The notes under the pieces are model-generated. The model ran no database searches and was not told the DNA's origin. It saw nothing but the letters and a program-made list of their open reading frames with translations. The position numbers and the translations under genes are program-made. A stretch of 64,000 nt of DNA from Sulfitobacter maritimus (GTDB taxonomy: Bacteria; Pseudomonadota; Alphaproteobacteria; Rhodobacterales; Rhodobacteraceae), in contig NZ_JABVBB010000034.1 of the NCBI RefSeq assembly GCF_013346665.1, forward strand, positions 186,001 to 250,000, read 5' to 3'. This document shows, in pieces, positions 8,174-17,443 of this stretch (its first letter is position 1; every line of letters starts with the position of its first letter).

Positions 8174-10066
8174 TTAGCCCTTCGGGTAGCCGATGCGGGC
8201 CAGCGCGTCGTGGATTTCGTCCAAGATCGCCGGATCATCGATGGTTGCGGGCGGTTTGAAGTCCTCCCCATCGGCAATCTTTACCATTGTCGCCCGTAAA
8301 ATTTTGCCTGAGCGGGTCTTGGGCAGGCGGTCAACGACCACCGCCTGTTTGAAGGCCGCCACCGGGCCGATCTGGTCGCGCACGCGGGTGACACATTCCT
8401 CGACAATCTCAGCCTCGGGCCGGTCCACGCCTTTGGTCAGGCAGAGGAAACCGACCGGCATCTGTCCTTTCAACGCATCGCTGACGCCGACCACGGCACA
8501 TTCGGCCACATCGGGGTGGCCCGCCAGCGCCTCTTCCATCGCGCCGGTCGACAGGCGGTGGCCTGCGACGTTGATCACGTCATCGGTCCGCGCCATGATC
8601 CAGACATAACCGTCTTCGTCGATCATGCCCGCATCGCCGGTCTCGTAATAGCCGGGGAAGGTAGTGAGGTAGGATTTGCGGAAGCGCTCTTCGGCGTTCC
8701 ACAGGCCGGGCAGGGTGCCGGGGGGCAGGGGGAGCTTGATGGCAATCGCGCCCAATTCGCCCGGGGGCTGGGGCTGGCCGCTTTCATCGAGGATTTGCAC
8801 GTCGTAGCCCGGCATCGGCACCGAAGGCGAGCCGACCTTGACCGGCAGCGCTTCGAGCCCTGCAGGGTTGCCGACGATAGTGTAGCCTGTTTCCGTCTGC
8901 CACCAATGGTCGTAGACCGGCTTGCCCAGTTTGTCCTGCGCCCATTCAACGGTATCGGGGTCGGCCCGCTCGCCCGCGAGGTAGAGGGCGCGGAGACTCG
9001 ACAGGTCGTATTTCTTGATCTCCTCGCCGTCCGGGTCCTCGCGTTTCACGGCGCGGATCGCGGTGGGGGCGGTAAAGAAACTGGCAACATTGTGCTCTTC
9101 GATCACCCGCCAGAAAGTGCCGGCATCAGGCGTGCCGACGGGCTTGCCCTCGAACACCACAGTGGTGTTCCCAGCGATCAGCGGCGCGTAGCAGATGTAG
9201 CTGTGGCCCACGACCCAGCCCACATCTGACGCGGCCCAAAAAACCTCGCCCGGCTCCACGTTATAGATGTTCTTCATCGTCCAGTTCAGCGCCACCAGAT
9301 GCCCCGCGGTGGGGCGCACCACGCCCTTGGGCGCACCGGTGGTGCCAGAGGTATAGAGGATATAGGCCGGATGGTTGCCCTCAACCGGTTCGCAAGGCGC
9401 GGGGCGCACGCCGTCTTGGGCGGCGTACCAGTCAATGTCGCGACCCCGGATCAACTCGCAGGGGCACTGCCCGCGTTGGAAGATAATGCAGACCTCGGGC
9501 TTATGCTCGGCCTGTTCGATCGCGCCATCCAGCAGCGGTTTATATTCCACCACACGCCCCGGCTCCAACCCGCAAGAGGCTGCGATGATCGCTTTGGGTT
9601 TGCAATCGTCGATGCGCACAGCCAATTCGCTGGAGGCAAAGCCGCCAAAGACCACGGAGTGAATCGCGCCGATACGCGCACAGGCCAGCATCGCCTGAAG
9701 CGCTTCGGGGACCATGGGCATATAGATCACCACCCGGTCGCCCTTTTCCACGCCCTGCGCCTTGAGCGCTCCGGCAAGTGCGGCGACTTGGGCCTGCAAT
9801 TCGCTATAGGTCAGGGTCGATTTCTTGCCGGTGATCGGGCTGTCATAGATGACCGCGACGCGCTTGCCGTTGCCCTGCTCCACATGGCGGTCCACGGCGT
9901 TGTAGCAGGTGTTCACACGGGCATCGGCGAACCATTCATAGATATCATCGCCCCGGTCAAACAGCGCCTTTTTGGGCGCGAGGTCCCAGTCAATGGCCTT
10001 GGCTTGCTCTAGCCAATAGGCTTCTGGGTCGTCTTTCCAGCGGTCGTAGGTCTCGCGGTATCCCAT
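8174..10066 (-). CDS. prpE: Propionate-CoA ligase (propionyl-CoA synthetase)
   Basis: A 630-residue acyl-adenylate-forming enzyme. The P-loop-like motif YTSGTTGAPKGVVR, the DHWWQTETGY core motif (DHWWQ, as in PrpE, in contrast to DTWWQ of acetyl-CoA synthetase), the YETGDAG hinge, and the C-terminal acetylatable lysine motif KTRSGKILR are all present. It makes propionyl-CoA from propionate, ATP and CoA in the cytoplasm. The ATG at 10066 has a perfect AGGAGG site 7 bases upstream. Such lysine motifs are often switched off by protein acetylation, but no acetyltransferase is nearby. The gene appears monocistronic; the propionyl-CoA carboxylase genes are not in the window, but the mutase chaperone gene meaB is at 53843. 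Confidence 0.93.
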   Translation of the reverse strand: MGYRETYDRWKDDPEAYWLEQAKAIDWDLAPKKALFDRGDDIYEWFADARVNTCYNAVDRHVEQGNGKRVAVIYDSPITGKKSTLTYSELQAQVAALAGALKAQGVEKGDRVVIYMPMVPEALQAMLACARIGAIHSVVFGGFASSELAVRIDDCKPKAIIAASCGLEPGRVVEYKPLLDGAIEQAEHKPEVCIIFQRGQCPCELIRGRDIDWYAAQDGVRPAPCEPVEGNHPAYILYTSGTTGAPKGVVRPTAGHLVALNWTMKNIYNVEPGEVFWAASDVGWVVGHSYICYAPLIAGNTTVVFEGKPVGTPDAGTFWRVIEEHNVASFFTAPTAIRAVKREDPDGEEIKKYDLSSLRALYLAGERADPDTVEWAQDKLGKPVYDHWWQTETGYTIVGNPAGLEALPVKVGSPSVPMPGYDVQILDESGQPQPPGELGAIAIKLPLPPGTLPGLWNAEERFRKSYLTTFPGYYETGDAGMIDEDGYVWIMARTDDVINVAGHRLSTGAMEEALAGHPDVAECAVVGVSDALKGQMPVGFLCLTKGVDRPEAEIVEECVTRVRDQIGPVAAFKQAVVVDRLPKTRSGKILRATMVKIADGEDFKPPATIDDPAILDEIHDALARIGYPKG

Positions 10067-10231
10067 GGTGATGTCCTCCTGCCTTTTGTTACGCGCGGCT
10101 TGGGGCTGCTGCAAGCCGGGCGTGGTGGCCCAAAGTGGCGCGAAGGCGCGGGAACGGCAAGGGCAGGCAGACCTGTTCCTTGGCCGCAAACGTGCTAGTT
10201 AGCCTCAAAACCCAAGCTCAGGAGCCGCTCG

Positions 10232-10987
10232 ATGCGTTTTGCCATTCCCTTTGTTGCCTGTCTTTCCACCCTTGCCGCGCTGCCTGCTGTGGCCCAAGAG
10301 CGGTCGTTCAACTTTGCCTTGCGCGGCGGCGTGGGCGTGGGACCGGAGTATCCCGGTGCCAGCAGCTACCAGGCGACGCCGGATCTTGGCTTTACCTTCG
10401 GGTCGCTGGAATGGGGCGGGCGCAAGATTGGCACCGGCATCGGAAACGCGCCCAAGACCGGCTTTGGCCTGACCGGCTCATTCCGCTATCTGGGCGAGCG
10501 TGATGCCTCGGATCATCCCGAACTGGCGGGGCTTGAGGATATCGACGCCGCCGTTGAACTGGGCTTTGGCGTGGTCTACCGCGAGGTGAACTGGCAGGTT
10601 TTCGGCAAGGTCCGTCGCGGTTTTGGTGGTCATGAAGGGGTGACGGGCGACATCGGTGCTGATCTGATCTTCCGCCCGGATGAACGCTGGACCATCACCG
10701 CAGGCCCGCGTTTCAGCCTCGGCAATGACAGATTCGCGGATACCTATTTCGGGGTCGATACCGCCACGCCGACCTTTGCCGCCTATGAGGCCGAGGGCGG
10801 TCTGCTCGGCGCGGGGGTAGAGATTGAGGCAACTTACCGTTTGGACGAGGCTTGGGCGCTTGAAGGGGCCGTGGCCTATGAGCATCTGCTGAACGATGCC
10901 GCCGACAGCCCAATCACGCAGGCCGGGTCCGACGACCAATGGACCATGCGCTTCGGCGTGAGCCGCGCGTTTAACTGGCGGTTCTGA
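10232..10987 (+). CDS. MipA/OmpV family outer-membrane protein
   Basis: A 251-residue protein with a signal peptide (MRFAIPFVACLSTLAALPAVAQE, cleavage after about residue 22) followed by alternating beta strands ending in the C-terminal aromatic FNWRF, the classic outer-membrane barrel signature. The segment VGVGPEYPGASSYQATPDLGFTFG matches the N-terminal strands of the MipA/OmpV family, whose members are scaffolds for murein enzymes or small porin-like barrels. It has its own promoter region in the 165-base gap divergent from prpE. The start ATG at 10232 follows AGGAG. The function here is probably structural; no partner gene is adjacent. Confidence 0.88.
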   Translation: MRFAIPFVACLSTLAALPAVAQERSFNFALRGGVGVGPEYPGASSYQATPDLGFTFGSLEWGGRKIGTGIGNAPKTGFGLTGSFRYLGERDASDHPELAGLEDIDAAVELGFGVVYREVNWQVFGKVRRGFGGHEGVTGDIGADLIFRPDERWTITAGPRFSLGNDRFADTYFGVDTATPTFAAYEAEGGLLGAGVEIEATYRLDEAWALEGAVAYEHLLNDAADSPITQAGSDDQWTMRFGVSRAFNWRF

Positions 10988-11128
10988 GCGGCTTTGCGCC
11001 GCCCTTCGGGGGGCTGCGCTGTTTCCGACATCAACGTCGAAAACAGATCAGTTTCGGGCCGGGTTTTTGCAATGATGAGGTCAGGCGCGGCAGGGTGCGC
11101 GCGCCGCTCATATGCAAAGGGTCCACCC

Positions 11129-11239
11129 ATGGGTGACAAGATCGGCAATAAGAAAAAGCAAGCCAAGGCCACGGCAAAGCCCGCGTCCAAGGCGCCCGCT
11201 TCGGTGGCGGATATTAAACCCGCAACACCGCGCAAGTAG
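11129..11239 (+). CDS. Small basic hypothetical protein
   Basis: A possible 36-residue protein, MGDKIGNKKKQAKATAKPASK followed by APASVADIKPATPRK, made almost entirely of Lys, Ala, Pro and Gly. AAAGG lies 9 bases before the ATG at 11129. A longer frame begins at 10994, but its extra N-terminus looks like translated spacer. A strong terminator begins 20 bases after the stop, which supports a real transcript. I do not recognise a family, and low-complexity tails like this can be artefacts of GC-rich DNA. Confidence 0.45.
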   Translation: MGDKIGNKKKQAKATAKPASKAPASVADIKPATPRK

Positions 11240-11258
11240 GATCGGCCTCGACCGAGCC

Positions 11259-11291
11259 GCGCCGCCCCTGAAATACAAGGGGCGGCGCTTT
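11259..11291. terminator. Bidirectional intrinsic terminator
   Basis: GCGCCGCCCC (11259-11268) and GGGGCGGCGC (11279-11288) form a perfect 10-bp stem with a 10-base loop, followed by TTTGCGTTT. It separates the small gene at 11129 from the convergent maeB stop at 11296. Confidence 0.85.
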
Positions 11292-11295
11292 GCGT

Positions 11296-13569
11296 TTAGC
11301 CGTAATGCGCGACCGGGGTGCCGGCGATGGCGCCCACGTTCAGCAGCCCTCGTGCCGTGATGGAGGGCGACACGATATGCGCCCGGTTGCCCATGCCCAT
11401 CAGGATCGGGCCAACCTCCAGCCCGCCGCCTTTCATCTTGAGAATGTTGCGCACGCCCGACGCCGCATCCGCATGGGCAAAGACCAGCACATTGGCTGCG
11501 CCCTCCATCCGGTTGCAGGGCAACAGTCGCGCACGCAGATCGGCATCAAGCGCGGTGTCGATGTTCATTTCGCCCTCATAGACGAAATCATGGTTCCCCG
11601 CGTCGAGGATTTGCAACGCCGCACGCAGGCGTTTGCCGGAGCCTTCGCCCTGGTTGCCAAACTGGCTTTGCGAACAGAGCGCCACCTTCGGCTCGATCCC
11701 AAAACGCCGCACGTGACGGGCGGCCCCGATGGCGATCTCCGCGATCTGTTCGGGGGTGGGGTGCAGGTTCACTTGGGTATCCGCGATAAAGAGCGGCCCA
11801 TCCTCCAAGATCATCATCGACAGCGCACCATGCGGGCGCAGCCCGTCGCGGCCCAGCACTTGATTGACGTAGTTCAGATGCAAGCCGAACTCCCCAAAAG
11901 TGCCACAGATCAAGCTGTCGGCCTCGCCGCGATGCACCATGACCGCGCCGATGGCGGTGGTGTTGGTGCGCATGATGGCGCGGGCGATGTCGGGGCTAAC
12001 GCCACGGCGGCACATCAGGCTGTGATAGGTCTCCCAATAATCGCGGTAGCGCGGGTCGTTTTCAGGGTTCACCAGATCGACGTTCTGACCCAGTTGCAGG
12101 TTAAGGCCCGCCTTTTCGATGCGCCGTTCGATGACCTCTGGGCGACCGATGAGGATCGGGCGCTCGACGGTTTCTTCGATGATTGCTTGGGCCGCGCGCA
12201 GCACCCGCTCGTCCTCGCCCTCGGCAAAGACCAAACGGCGCGGAGAGAGGCGGGCGGATTCAAACACCGGGCGCATGATCAGCGCGGATTTAAAGACCGA
12301 GCCGTCGAGTTTGCGCTTATAGGCGTCGAGGTCGTCAATGGGCCGTGCGGCCACGCCGGTCTCCATCGCCGCTTTGGCCACGGCAGAGGATACCACGCCA
12401 ATGAGACGCGGATCGAAGGGTTTGGGGATCAGGTAATCGGCGCCAAAGGTGAGTTGCTCGCCTTGGTAGGCCGCCGCCGCTTCGGCGCTGGTGGTGGCGC
12501 GGGCAAGCGCGGCGATGCCGTCGATACAGGCGATCTTCATCTCGTCGTTGATCGTGGTGGCACCCACGTCCAGCGCGCCGCGGAAGATGAAGGGGAAGCA
12601 AAGTACGTTGTTGACTTGGTTGGGAAAATCGCTGCGGCCAGTGGCGATGATCGCGTCAGGGGCGACTTCGCGGGCAACGTCCGGCAGGATTTCCGGGGTG
12701 GGGTTGGCGAGCGCAAAGATGATCGGGCGGCTGGCCATTTTTTCGACCATCGCAGGGGTCAGAACGCCGGGGCCGGAGAGGCCGAGGAACATATCCGCCC
12801 CGTCGATCACATCGTCGAGCGTGCGCAGGTCAGATATCTGCGCATATTCGGCTTTGATCGGGTTCATGTCTTCGGTGCGGCCCTCGTAGACCAGCCCGTT
12901 GATGTCGCACAGCCAAACGTTTTCGCGCTTCACGCCGAGCTTCAGCAGCATGTTAAGGCAGGCAATGCCCGCAGCACCGCCGCCTGTCGAGACGATCTTG
13001 ATATCCTCGAAGCGCTTGCCTGCGACATGCAGCGCGTTCTTGGCCGCAGCGCCTACGACAATGGCGGTGCCATGCTGGTCGTCGTGGAAAACGGGGATGT
13101 TCATCCGTTCCCGGCAGATGCGTTCAACGGTGAAACAATCGGGCGCTTTGATGTCTTCGAGGTTCACCGCGCCAAAGCTCGGCTCCATCGCGCAGACGAT
13201 CTCGGCCAGTTTTTCGGGGTCGGCTTGGTCAAGCTCGATGTCGAAGCAGTCAATATTGGCGAACTTCTTGAAGAGCACGGCCTTGCCTTCCATCACCGGT
13301 TTGGAGGCCAGTGCGCCGATATTGCCCAGCCCCAGAACCGCGGTGCCATTGGTGACGACTGCTACCAGATTGCCACGCGAGGTGTAGCGGGCGGCGCTGG
13401 CGGGGTCCTTCTGGATTTCGATACAAGCCTCTGCCACGCCCGGTGAATAGGCCCGCGCCAGATCGCGGCCATTGGCCAGAGGTTTGGTGGCCCGCACCTC
13501 AAGTTTCCCCGGTCGGGGGTGTTCGTGATAGTCCAATGCGGCTTGGCGAAGATTGGGGGCGTCGGTCAT
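11296..13569 (-). CDS. maeB: NADP-dependent malic enzyme with C-terminal phosphotransacetylase-like domain
   Basis: A 757-residue fusion. The N-terminal malic-enzyme part (about 1-430) shows YSPGVAEACIEI, FHDDQHGTAIVVGAAA and FALANPTPEI, the metal- and NADP-binding regions. The C-terminal part (about 430-757) resembles phosphate acetyltransferase but is thought to be a regulatory domain that senses acetyl-CoA in this family. The enzyme decarboxylates malate to pyruvate, giving NADPH, and is the usual partner of gluconeogenic growth on acetate or fatty acids. It starts at an ATG (13569) with a GGGAGAAGC stretch just upstream. An operator-like dyad (13594-13607) lies 25 bases before the start codon. 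The length agrees with the alphaproteobacterial type. Confidence 0.96.
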   Translation of the reverse strand: MTDAPNLRQAALDYHEHPRPGKLEVRATKPLANGRDLARAYSPGVAEACIEIQKDPASAARYTSRGNLVAVVTNGTAVLGLGNIGALASKPVMEGKAVLFKKFANIDCFDIELDQADPEKLAEIVCAMEPSFGAVNLEDIKAPDCFTVERICRERMNIPVFHDDQHGTAIVVGAAAKNALHVAGKRFEDIKIVSTGGGAAGIACLNMLLKLGVKRENVWLCDINGLVYEGRTEDMNPIKAEYAQISDLRTLDDVIDGADMFLGLSGPGVLTPAMVEKMASRPIIFALANPTPEILPDVAREVAPDAIIATGRSDFPNQVNNVLCFPFIFRGALDVGATTINDEMKIACIDGIAALARATTSAEAAAAYQGEQLTFGADYLIPKPFDPRLIGVVSSAVAKAAMETGVAARPIDDLDAYKRKLDGSVFKSALIMRPVFESARLSPRRLVFAEGEDERVLRAAQAIIEETVERPILIGRPEVIERRIEKAGLNLQLGQNVDLVNPENDPRYRDYWETYHSLMCRRGVSPDIARAIMRTNTTAIGAVMVHRGEADSLICGTFGEFGLHLNYVNQVLGRDGLRPHGALSMMILEDGPLFIADTQVNLHPTPEQIAEIAIGAARHVRRFGIEPKVALCSQSQFGNQGEGSGKRLRAALQILDAGNHDFVYEGEMNIDTALDADLRARLLPCNRMEGAANVLVFAHADAASGVRNILKMKGGGLEVGPILMGMGNRAHIVSPSITARGLLNVGAIAGTPVAHYG

Positions 13570-13593
13570 CGTTTGTGCTTCTCCCGAATAATG

Positions 13594-13607
13594 GTTTAGC
13601 GTTAAAC
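13594..13607. promoter_or_regulatory. Operator-like dyad upstream of maeB
   Basis: GTTTA (13594-13598), GCGT, TAAAC (13603-13607) form a perfect 5-bp inverted repeat, extendable to 7 bp with one mismatch. Being 25-38 bases before the maeB start codon, it lies in the leader or core promoter and is a candidate repressor site. No cognate regulator is identified. Confidence 0.35.
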
Positions 13608-13705
13608 TATTTTCTGCGCCGGGGCAAAGTGCCTTTTAGCAAGGGTACGAGCAGGCATCCCCCGAAGGTAATTATCGCCAAAATAAGCAGGGCGTCGTTT
13701 TGCAT
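13607..13705 (-). CDS. Possible 32-residue membrane peptide upstream of maeB
   Basis: An ATG at 13705 opens 32 codons ending in TAG at 13607-13609: an acidic N-terminus (MQND), a hydrophobic helix of about 19 residues (ALLILAIITFGGCLLVPLL) and a basic tail (KGTLPRRRK). This charge and hydrophobicity order is typical of single-span small membrane proteins with the tail in the cytoplasm. There is no clear ribosome binding site, so it may be chance. It lies in the 181-base divergent gap between maeB and cdd, 37 bases before the maeB start on the same strand. Confidence 0.3.
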   Translation of the reverse strand: MQNDALLILAIITFGGCLLVPLLKGTLPRRRK

Positions 13706-13750
13706 CGCATAGGGCGGGGCAATTTTCTATAGTTCGGAAAAACGGAGAGT

Positions 13751-14146
13751 ATGATGAGTGATTTGCGCGAAGCGGCGGTGAAGGTGCGTGAGAACGCCCA
13801 TGCGCCCTATTCGGAATTCAAGGTAGGTGCGGCGATCCGCACGGTCTCGGGCGCGGTGTTCAGCGGCTGCAATGTCGAGAACATCGCCTATCCGCAGGGC
13901 ACCTGCGCCGAAGCCGGCGCGATTGCCGCGATGGTGGCAGCAGGCGAGCGTGAGATTGCCGAGGTCTATGTGGTCGCAGGCAGTGAGCTGCCGGTGACGC
14001 CCTGTGGTGGCTGTCGGCAGAAGCTGGCGGAGTTCGGCGGCGGTGCCGTGACCGTCGTTATGGCGACCACCGGGGGCGAAGAGCAGCAGATGACCTTGGG
14101 CGATTTGCTGCCCGGAGCCTTTGGCGCCGCCCATATGAAGGGCTAG
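13751..14146 (+). CDS. cdd: Cytidine deaminase
   Basis: A 131-residue tetrameric-type cytidine deaminase. The zinc site is visible as TCAEAG (Cys52, catalytic Glu54) and PCGGC (Cys85, Cys88), and the N-terminal YSEFKVGAAI and NVENIAYPQG substrate motifs are intact. It converts cytidine and deoxycytidine to uridine and deoxyuridine. The ATG at 13751 follows GGAGAGT; a second ATG directly after is possible. It is the first gene of a nucleoside salvage run, with deoA starting 3 bases after its stop. The short distance to maeB, which is divergent, means both promoters share about 180 bases. Confidence 0.96.
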   Translation: MMSDLREAAVKVRENAHAPYSEFKVGAAIRTVSGAVFSGCNVENIAYPQGTCAEAGAIAAMVAAGEREIAEVYVVAGSELPVTPCGGCRQKLAEFGGGAVTVVMATTGGEEQQMTLGDLLPGAFGAAHMKG

Positions 14147-14149
14147 GCG

Positions 14150-15454
14150 GTGAGCGCGCGGGATATTTTAGCTCGGTTGCGGCATGGGCAGCCCTTGGAT
14201 GCCGAAGCGCTGACGTGGATGGCGCAGGCGCTGGCGGAGGGCGGGGTGAGCGACGCGCAGGCCGGGGCTTTTGCCATGGGCATCTGCCTGAATGGGTTGG
14301 ACGATGCCGGGCGCGTGGCGCTGACGCTGGCAATGCGCGATTCGGGGCGGGTGCTGCAGTGGGATCTGGACGGGCCGGTGCTGGATAAACATTCCACCGG
14401 CGGTGTCGGCGATTGCGTGTCGCTGATCCTTGCCCCGGCGCTGGCGGCCTGCGGCGCTTACGTGCCGATGATCTCGGGGCGGGGTCTGGGCCATACCGGC
14501 GGGACGCTGGACAAGCTCGAAGCGATCCCCGGTGTGACGACGCAGTTGGAAGAGGCGCAGTTTCGCGCGGTTGTGCAGGCGGCGGGCTGTGCCATCGTCA
14601 GTGCCAGCGGCGATATCGCCCCGGCGGACAAGCGGCTTTATGCGGTGCGCGATGTGACTTCGACGGTGGATTCGCTGGATCTGATCACCGCGTCGATCCT
14701 GTCAAAGAAACTCGCGGCCGGGCTGGATGGGCTGGTGCTGGATGTAAAGGTCGGCTCCGGCGCCTTCATGAAGGATATGGATGAGTCGCGGGCCTTGGCG
14801 CAGGCGCTGAGCAGCACGGCGACCTCGGCGGGCTGTCCGACCACGGCGGTGATCAGTGACATGAACCAACCGCTGGTGCCGAGCCTCGGCAATGCGCTGG
14901 AGGTGGCCGAGGTGATGCGCGTGCTGACCGGGGCGGCGGCGGGGCCGATTTTGGAGGTGACTGCAGAGCTGGGCGGCGGTTTGTTGGCCAGCGGTGGGCT
15001 GGCCGCGGATGCGCAGGCGGGGGCCGAGGCGATCTTAAGGGCTGTGCGGGATGGCCGCGCCTTGGAGCGTTTTGCGCGGATGCTGGCCGAGATGGGCGCA
15101 CCGGTGGGGTTTGCGGACGATTGGCAGCGGTTCTTGCCCGAAGCTCCGGTGATCTGCGCCGTGAAAGCGCCGCGCGACGGGGTGGTCAGCGCCATTGATG
15201 GTGCGGCGCTTGGCATGGCGGTGGTCGGCCTTGGTGGGGGCCGTGTGGTTGAAGCGGATCAGATTGATCCGGCGGTGGGCTTGTCCGAAGTCGTGCGTCT
15301 TGGGGCGCGGGTCAGACAGGGGGAGCCGTTGGCGATGGTCCATGCGGCGCGCAGCGAAGCGGCGGATGCGGCGGCAGAGGCGATCTTGGCCGCGATCAGC
15401 TTGGGCGATGCGCCGGTGGCGGAACCGAAATTGATTTTGGAAAGGATCGGCTGA
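14150..15454 (+). CDS. deoA: Thymidine phosphorylase
   Basis: A 434-residue enzyme that splits thymidine or deoxyuridine with phosphate into the base and deoxyribose 1-phosphate. The [13 protein letters not shown] phosphate-binding motif (about residues 83-95) and the [15 protein letters not shown] signature (about 110-124) are intact. The start is a GTG at 14150, 3 bases after cdd, so translation is probably coupled. The product deoxyribose 1-phosphate is the substrate of the next enzyme, DeoB, whose ATG overlaps the deoA stop by one base. Length is typical of the family. Confidence 0.97.
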   Translation: MSARDILARLRHGQPLDAEALTWMAQALAEGGVSDAQAGAFAMGICLNGLDDAGRVALTLAMRDSGRVLQWDLDGPVLDKHSTGGVGDCVSLILAPALAACGAYVPMISGRGLGHTGGTLDKLEAIPGVTTQLEEAQFRAVVQAAGCAIVSASGDIAPADKRLYAVRDVTSTVDSLDLITASILSKKLAAGLDGLVLDVKVGSGAFMKDMDESRALAQALSSTATSAGCPTTAVISDMNQPLVPSLGNALEVAEVMRVLTGAAAGPILEVTAELGGGLLASGGLAADAQAGAEAILRAVRDGRALERFARMLAEMGAPVGFADDWQRFLPEAPVICAVKAPRDGVVSAIDGAALGMAVVGLGGGRVVEADQIDPAVGLSEVVRLGARVRQGEPLAMVHAARSEAADAAAEAILAAISLGDAPVAEPKLILERIG

Positions 15455-16644
15455 TGGCACGTGCGTTTCTGGTGGTGATGGATAGCGTGGGCATCGGCGG
15501 CGCGCCGGATGCGGACGCGTTCTTTAACGGCACCCTGCCGGATACGGGGGCAAATACGTTGGGTCATATCGCTGAGGCCTGTGCAGCGGGGCAGGCCGAA
15601 GAGGGGCGCAGCGGGCCGCTTCACATGCCCAATCTTGACCGGCTCGGGCTGGGCGCGGCGTTGAAGCTGGCCAGCGGTGTTGAGGCTGCAGGGCTGGGGG
15701 CCGATCCCCAAGGCCGTTGGGGAGCGGCGACCGAAGTGTCGCAGGGCAAGGACACGCCTTCGGGTCATTGGGAGTTGGCGGGTCTGCCGGTGCCTTGGGC
15801 TTGGCATTACTTCCCTGACGAGACCCCGGCGTTTCCGGCGGACCTTTCGGCGGAAGTGGCGCGGCTGGCGGGGACCGAGGGGATTTTGGGCAATTGCCAT
15901 GCCTCCGGCACCGCGGTCATCGAGGCATTAGGCGCGGAACATTGCGAAAGCGGCTGGCCGATCTGCTACACTTCCGCCGACAGCGTCTTTCAGATCGCGG
16001 CGCATGAGGAGGTCTTTGGTCTCGACCGTCTGCTGAAACTTTGCGAAGACCTCGCGCCGCGTTTGCATGAGATGAAGGTGGGCCGGGTGATTGCACGGCC
16101 CTTTATCGGCGAAGCGGGGGCCTTTGAGCGCACCCCGAACCGGCGCGATTTTGCGATCATGCCGCCCAAGCCGGTTCTGACCAATTGGGTGCAGAACGCC
16201 GGGGGCCGCGTCTATGCGGTGGGCAAGATCGGTGATATTTTCTCGATGCAGGGCATCGATGAGCTGCGCAAAGGGCCGGATGCCAAGCTGATGACCCATC
16301 TGCATGATCTGGTGGCAGAGACCGAAGAGGGCAGCCTGACCTTCGCCAATTTCGTGGAGTTTGACAGCAATTTTGGCCACCGCCGTGACGTGTCGGGCTA
16401 TGCGCGTGCGCTGGAGTGGTTCGACGTTGAGATCGGCAAGGTGATCGGCGCGATGCGCGAAGGCGACATGCTAGTGGTGACCGCCGATCACGGCAATGAC
16501 CCCACATGGGCGGGCAGCGACCATACGCGCGAGCGGGTGCCAGTGGTCGTCGCAGGCAACGGGGCAGGAGAGTTGGGTCAGATCGGCTTTGCCGATGTGG
16601 CCACGCTGGTGGCGCGTCATTTAGGGGTGACGGTGCCGCGCTAG
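15454..16644 (+). CDS. deoB: Phosphopentomutase
   Basis: A 396-residue alkaline-phosphatase-fold enzyme converting (deoxy)ribose 1-phosphate to the 5-phosphate. Metal sites are visible in [14 protein letters not shown] (N-terminal Asp), in [11 protein letters not shown] and in [10 protein letters not shown] near the C-terminus, and the phosphothreonine region [10 protein letters not shown] is present. TGATG overlaps deoA and deoB by one base, showing translational coupling. With cdd, deoA and upp it routes pyrimidine nucleosides to sugar phosphate and free base. A deoC aldolase is not in this run, so the final step must be encoded elsewhere. Confidence 0.97.
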   Translation: MARAFLVVMDSVGIGGAPDADAFFNGTLPDTGANTLGHIAEACAAGQAEEGRSGPLHMPNLDRLGLGAALKLASGVEAAGLGADPQGRWGAATEVSQGKDTPSGHWELAGLPVPWAWHYFPDETPAFPADLSAEVARLAGTEGILGNCHASGTAVIEALGAEHCESGWPICYTSADSVFQIAAHEEVFGLDRLLKLCEDLAPRLHEMKVGRVIARPFIGEAGAFERTPNRRDFAIMPPKPVLTNWVQNAGGRVYAVGKIGDIFSMQGIDELRKGPDAKLMTHLHDLVAETEEGSLTFANFVEFDSNFGHRRDVSGYARALEWFDVEIGKVIGAMREGDMLVVTADHGNDPTWAGSDHTRERVPVVVAGNGAGELGQIGFADVATLVARHLGVTVPR

Positions 16645-16711
16645 GACAGCCTTTGCTTGCGAGATGCGCGGTTCTCCGGCTAGAAGCGAAGGAAATCAAG
16701 GAGCCTGCCGC

Positions 16712-17353
16712 ATGACCGCTACACCCCCACATCTGACCGTCGTCGACCACCCATTGGTGCAGCACAAGCTGACCATCATGCGCGACAAGGGCACCTCGAC
16801 CGCCGTGTTCCGCCAGTTGCTGCGCGAGATCAGCCAGCTTTTGGCCTATGAGGTGACGCGCAATCTGCCGATGACGACCATGCGCATTGAAACCCCGATG
16901 CAGGAGATGGACGCGCCTACGCTGGACGGCAAGAAACTGGCGCTGATCTCGATCCTGCGGGCGGGCAATGGCTTGCTTGATGGGGTGCTTGAACTGATCC
17001 CCTCTGCGCGGGTTGGCTTTGTGGGGCTCTACCGCGATGAAGAAACGCTTCAACCGGTGCAGTATTACTTCAAAGTGCCTGAGGCGATGGAGGACCGTTT
17101 GGTCATCGCGGTCGATCCGATGCTGGCCACCGGCAATTCCTCGGTCGCGGCGATTGATCTGCTGAAAGAGGCGGGGGCGACCAATATCATCTTCCTGTGT
17201 CTGCTCGCCTCGCCCGAAGGGGTGGCCACGATGAAGGCCGCGCATCCGGATGTGCCGATCGTCACGGCGGCGCTGGACGAGTCGTTGAACGAAAAAGGGT
17301 ATATCATCCCCGGCCTTGGCGACGCCGGTGACCGGATGTTCGGCACCAAGTAA
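16712..17353 (+). CDS. upp: Uracil phosphoribosyltransferase
   Basis: A 213-residue protein that makes UMP from uracil and phosphoribosyl pyrophosphate. The PRPP-binding loop appears as [21 protein letters not shown], with [15 protein letters not shown] at the C-terminus, both hallmarks of Upp. The frame is open from 16664, but homology starts at [15 protein letters not shown]; the ATG at 16712 has AAGGAG 8 bases before it. The 67-base gap after deoB suggests it is still in the salvage operon, taking up the uracil released by DeoA acting on deoxyuridine. No clear terminator follows before the next gene at 17444. Confidence 0.97.
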   Translation: MTATPPHLTVVDHPLVQHKLTIMRDKGTSTAVFRQLLREISQLLAYEVTRNLPMTTMRIETPMQEMDAPTLDGKKLALISILRAGNGLLDGVLELIPSARVGFVGLYRDEETLQPVQYYFKVPEAMEDRLVIAVDPMLATGNSSVAAIDLLKEAGATNIIFLCLLASPEGVATMKAAHPDVPIVTAALDESLNEKGYIIPGLGDAGDRMFGTK

Positions 17354-17443
17354 TCGCGCCTTTCCCGCGTTTTAGCGCGCGTCACGCTTTACTCAGGGCG
17401 CGCGCTGAGGCATGTTTTCTACCAGATCGTGTGGGGGCAACAG

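Noticed and set aside
11290..13446. A 718-residue plus-strand open frame opposite maeB
   Set aside because: Composition (rich in His, Gly, Val, Arg, Asp) and lack of known domains show it is a shadow of the malic enzyme.
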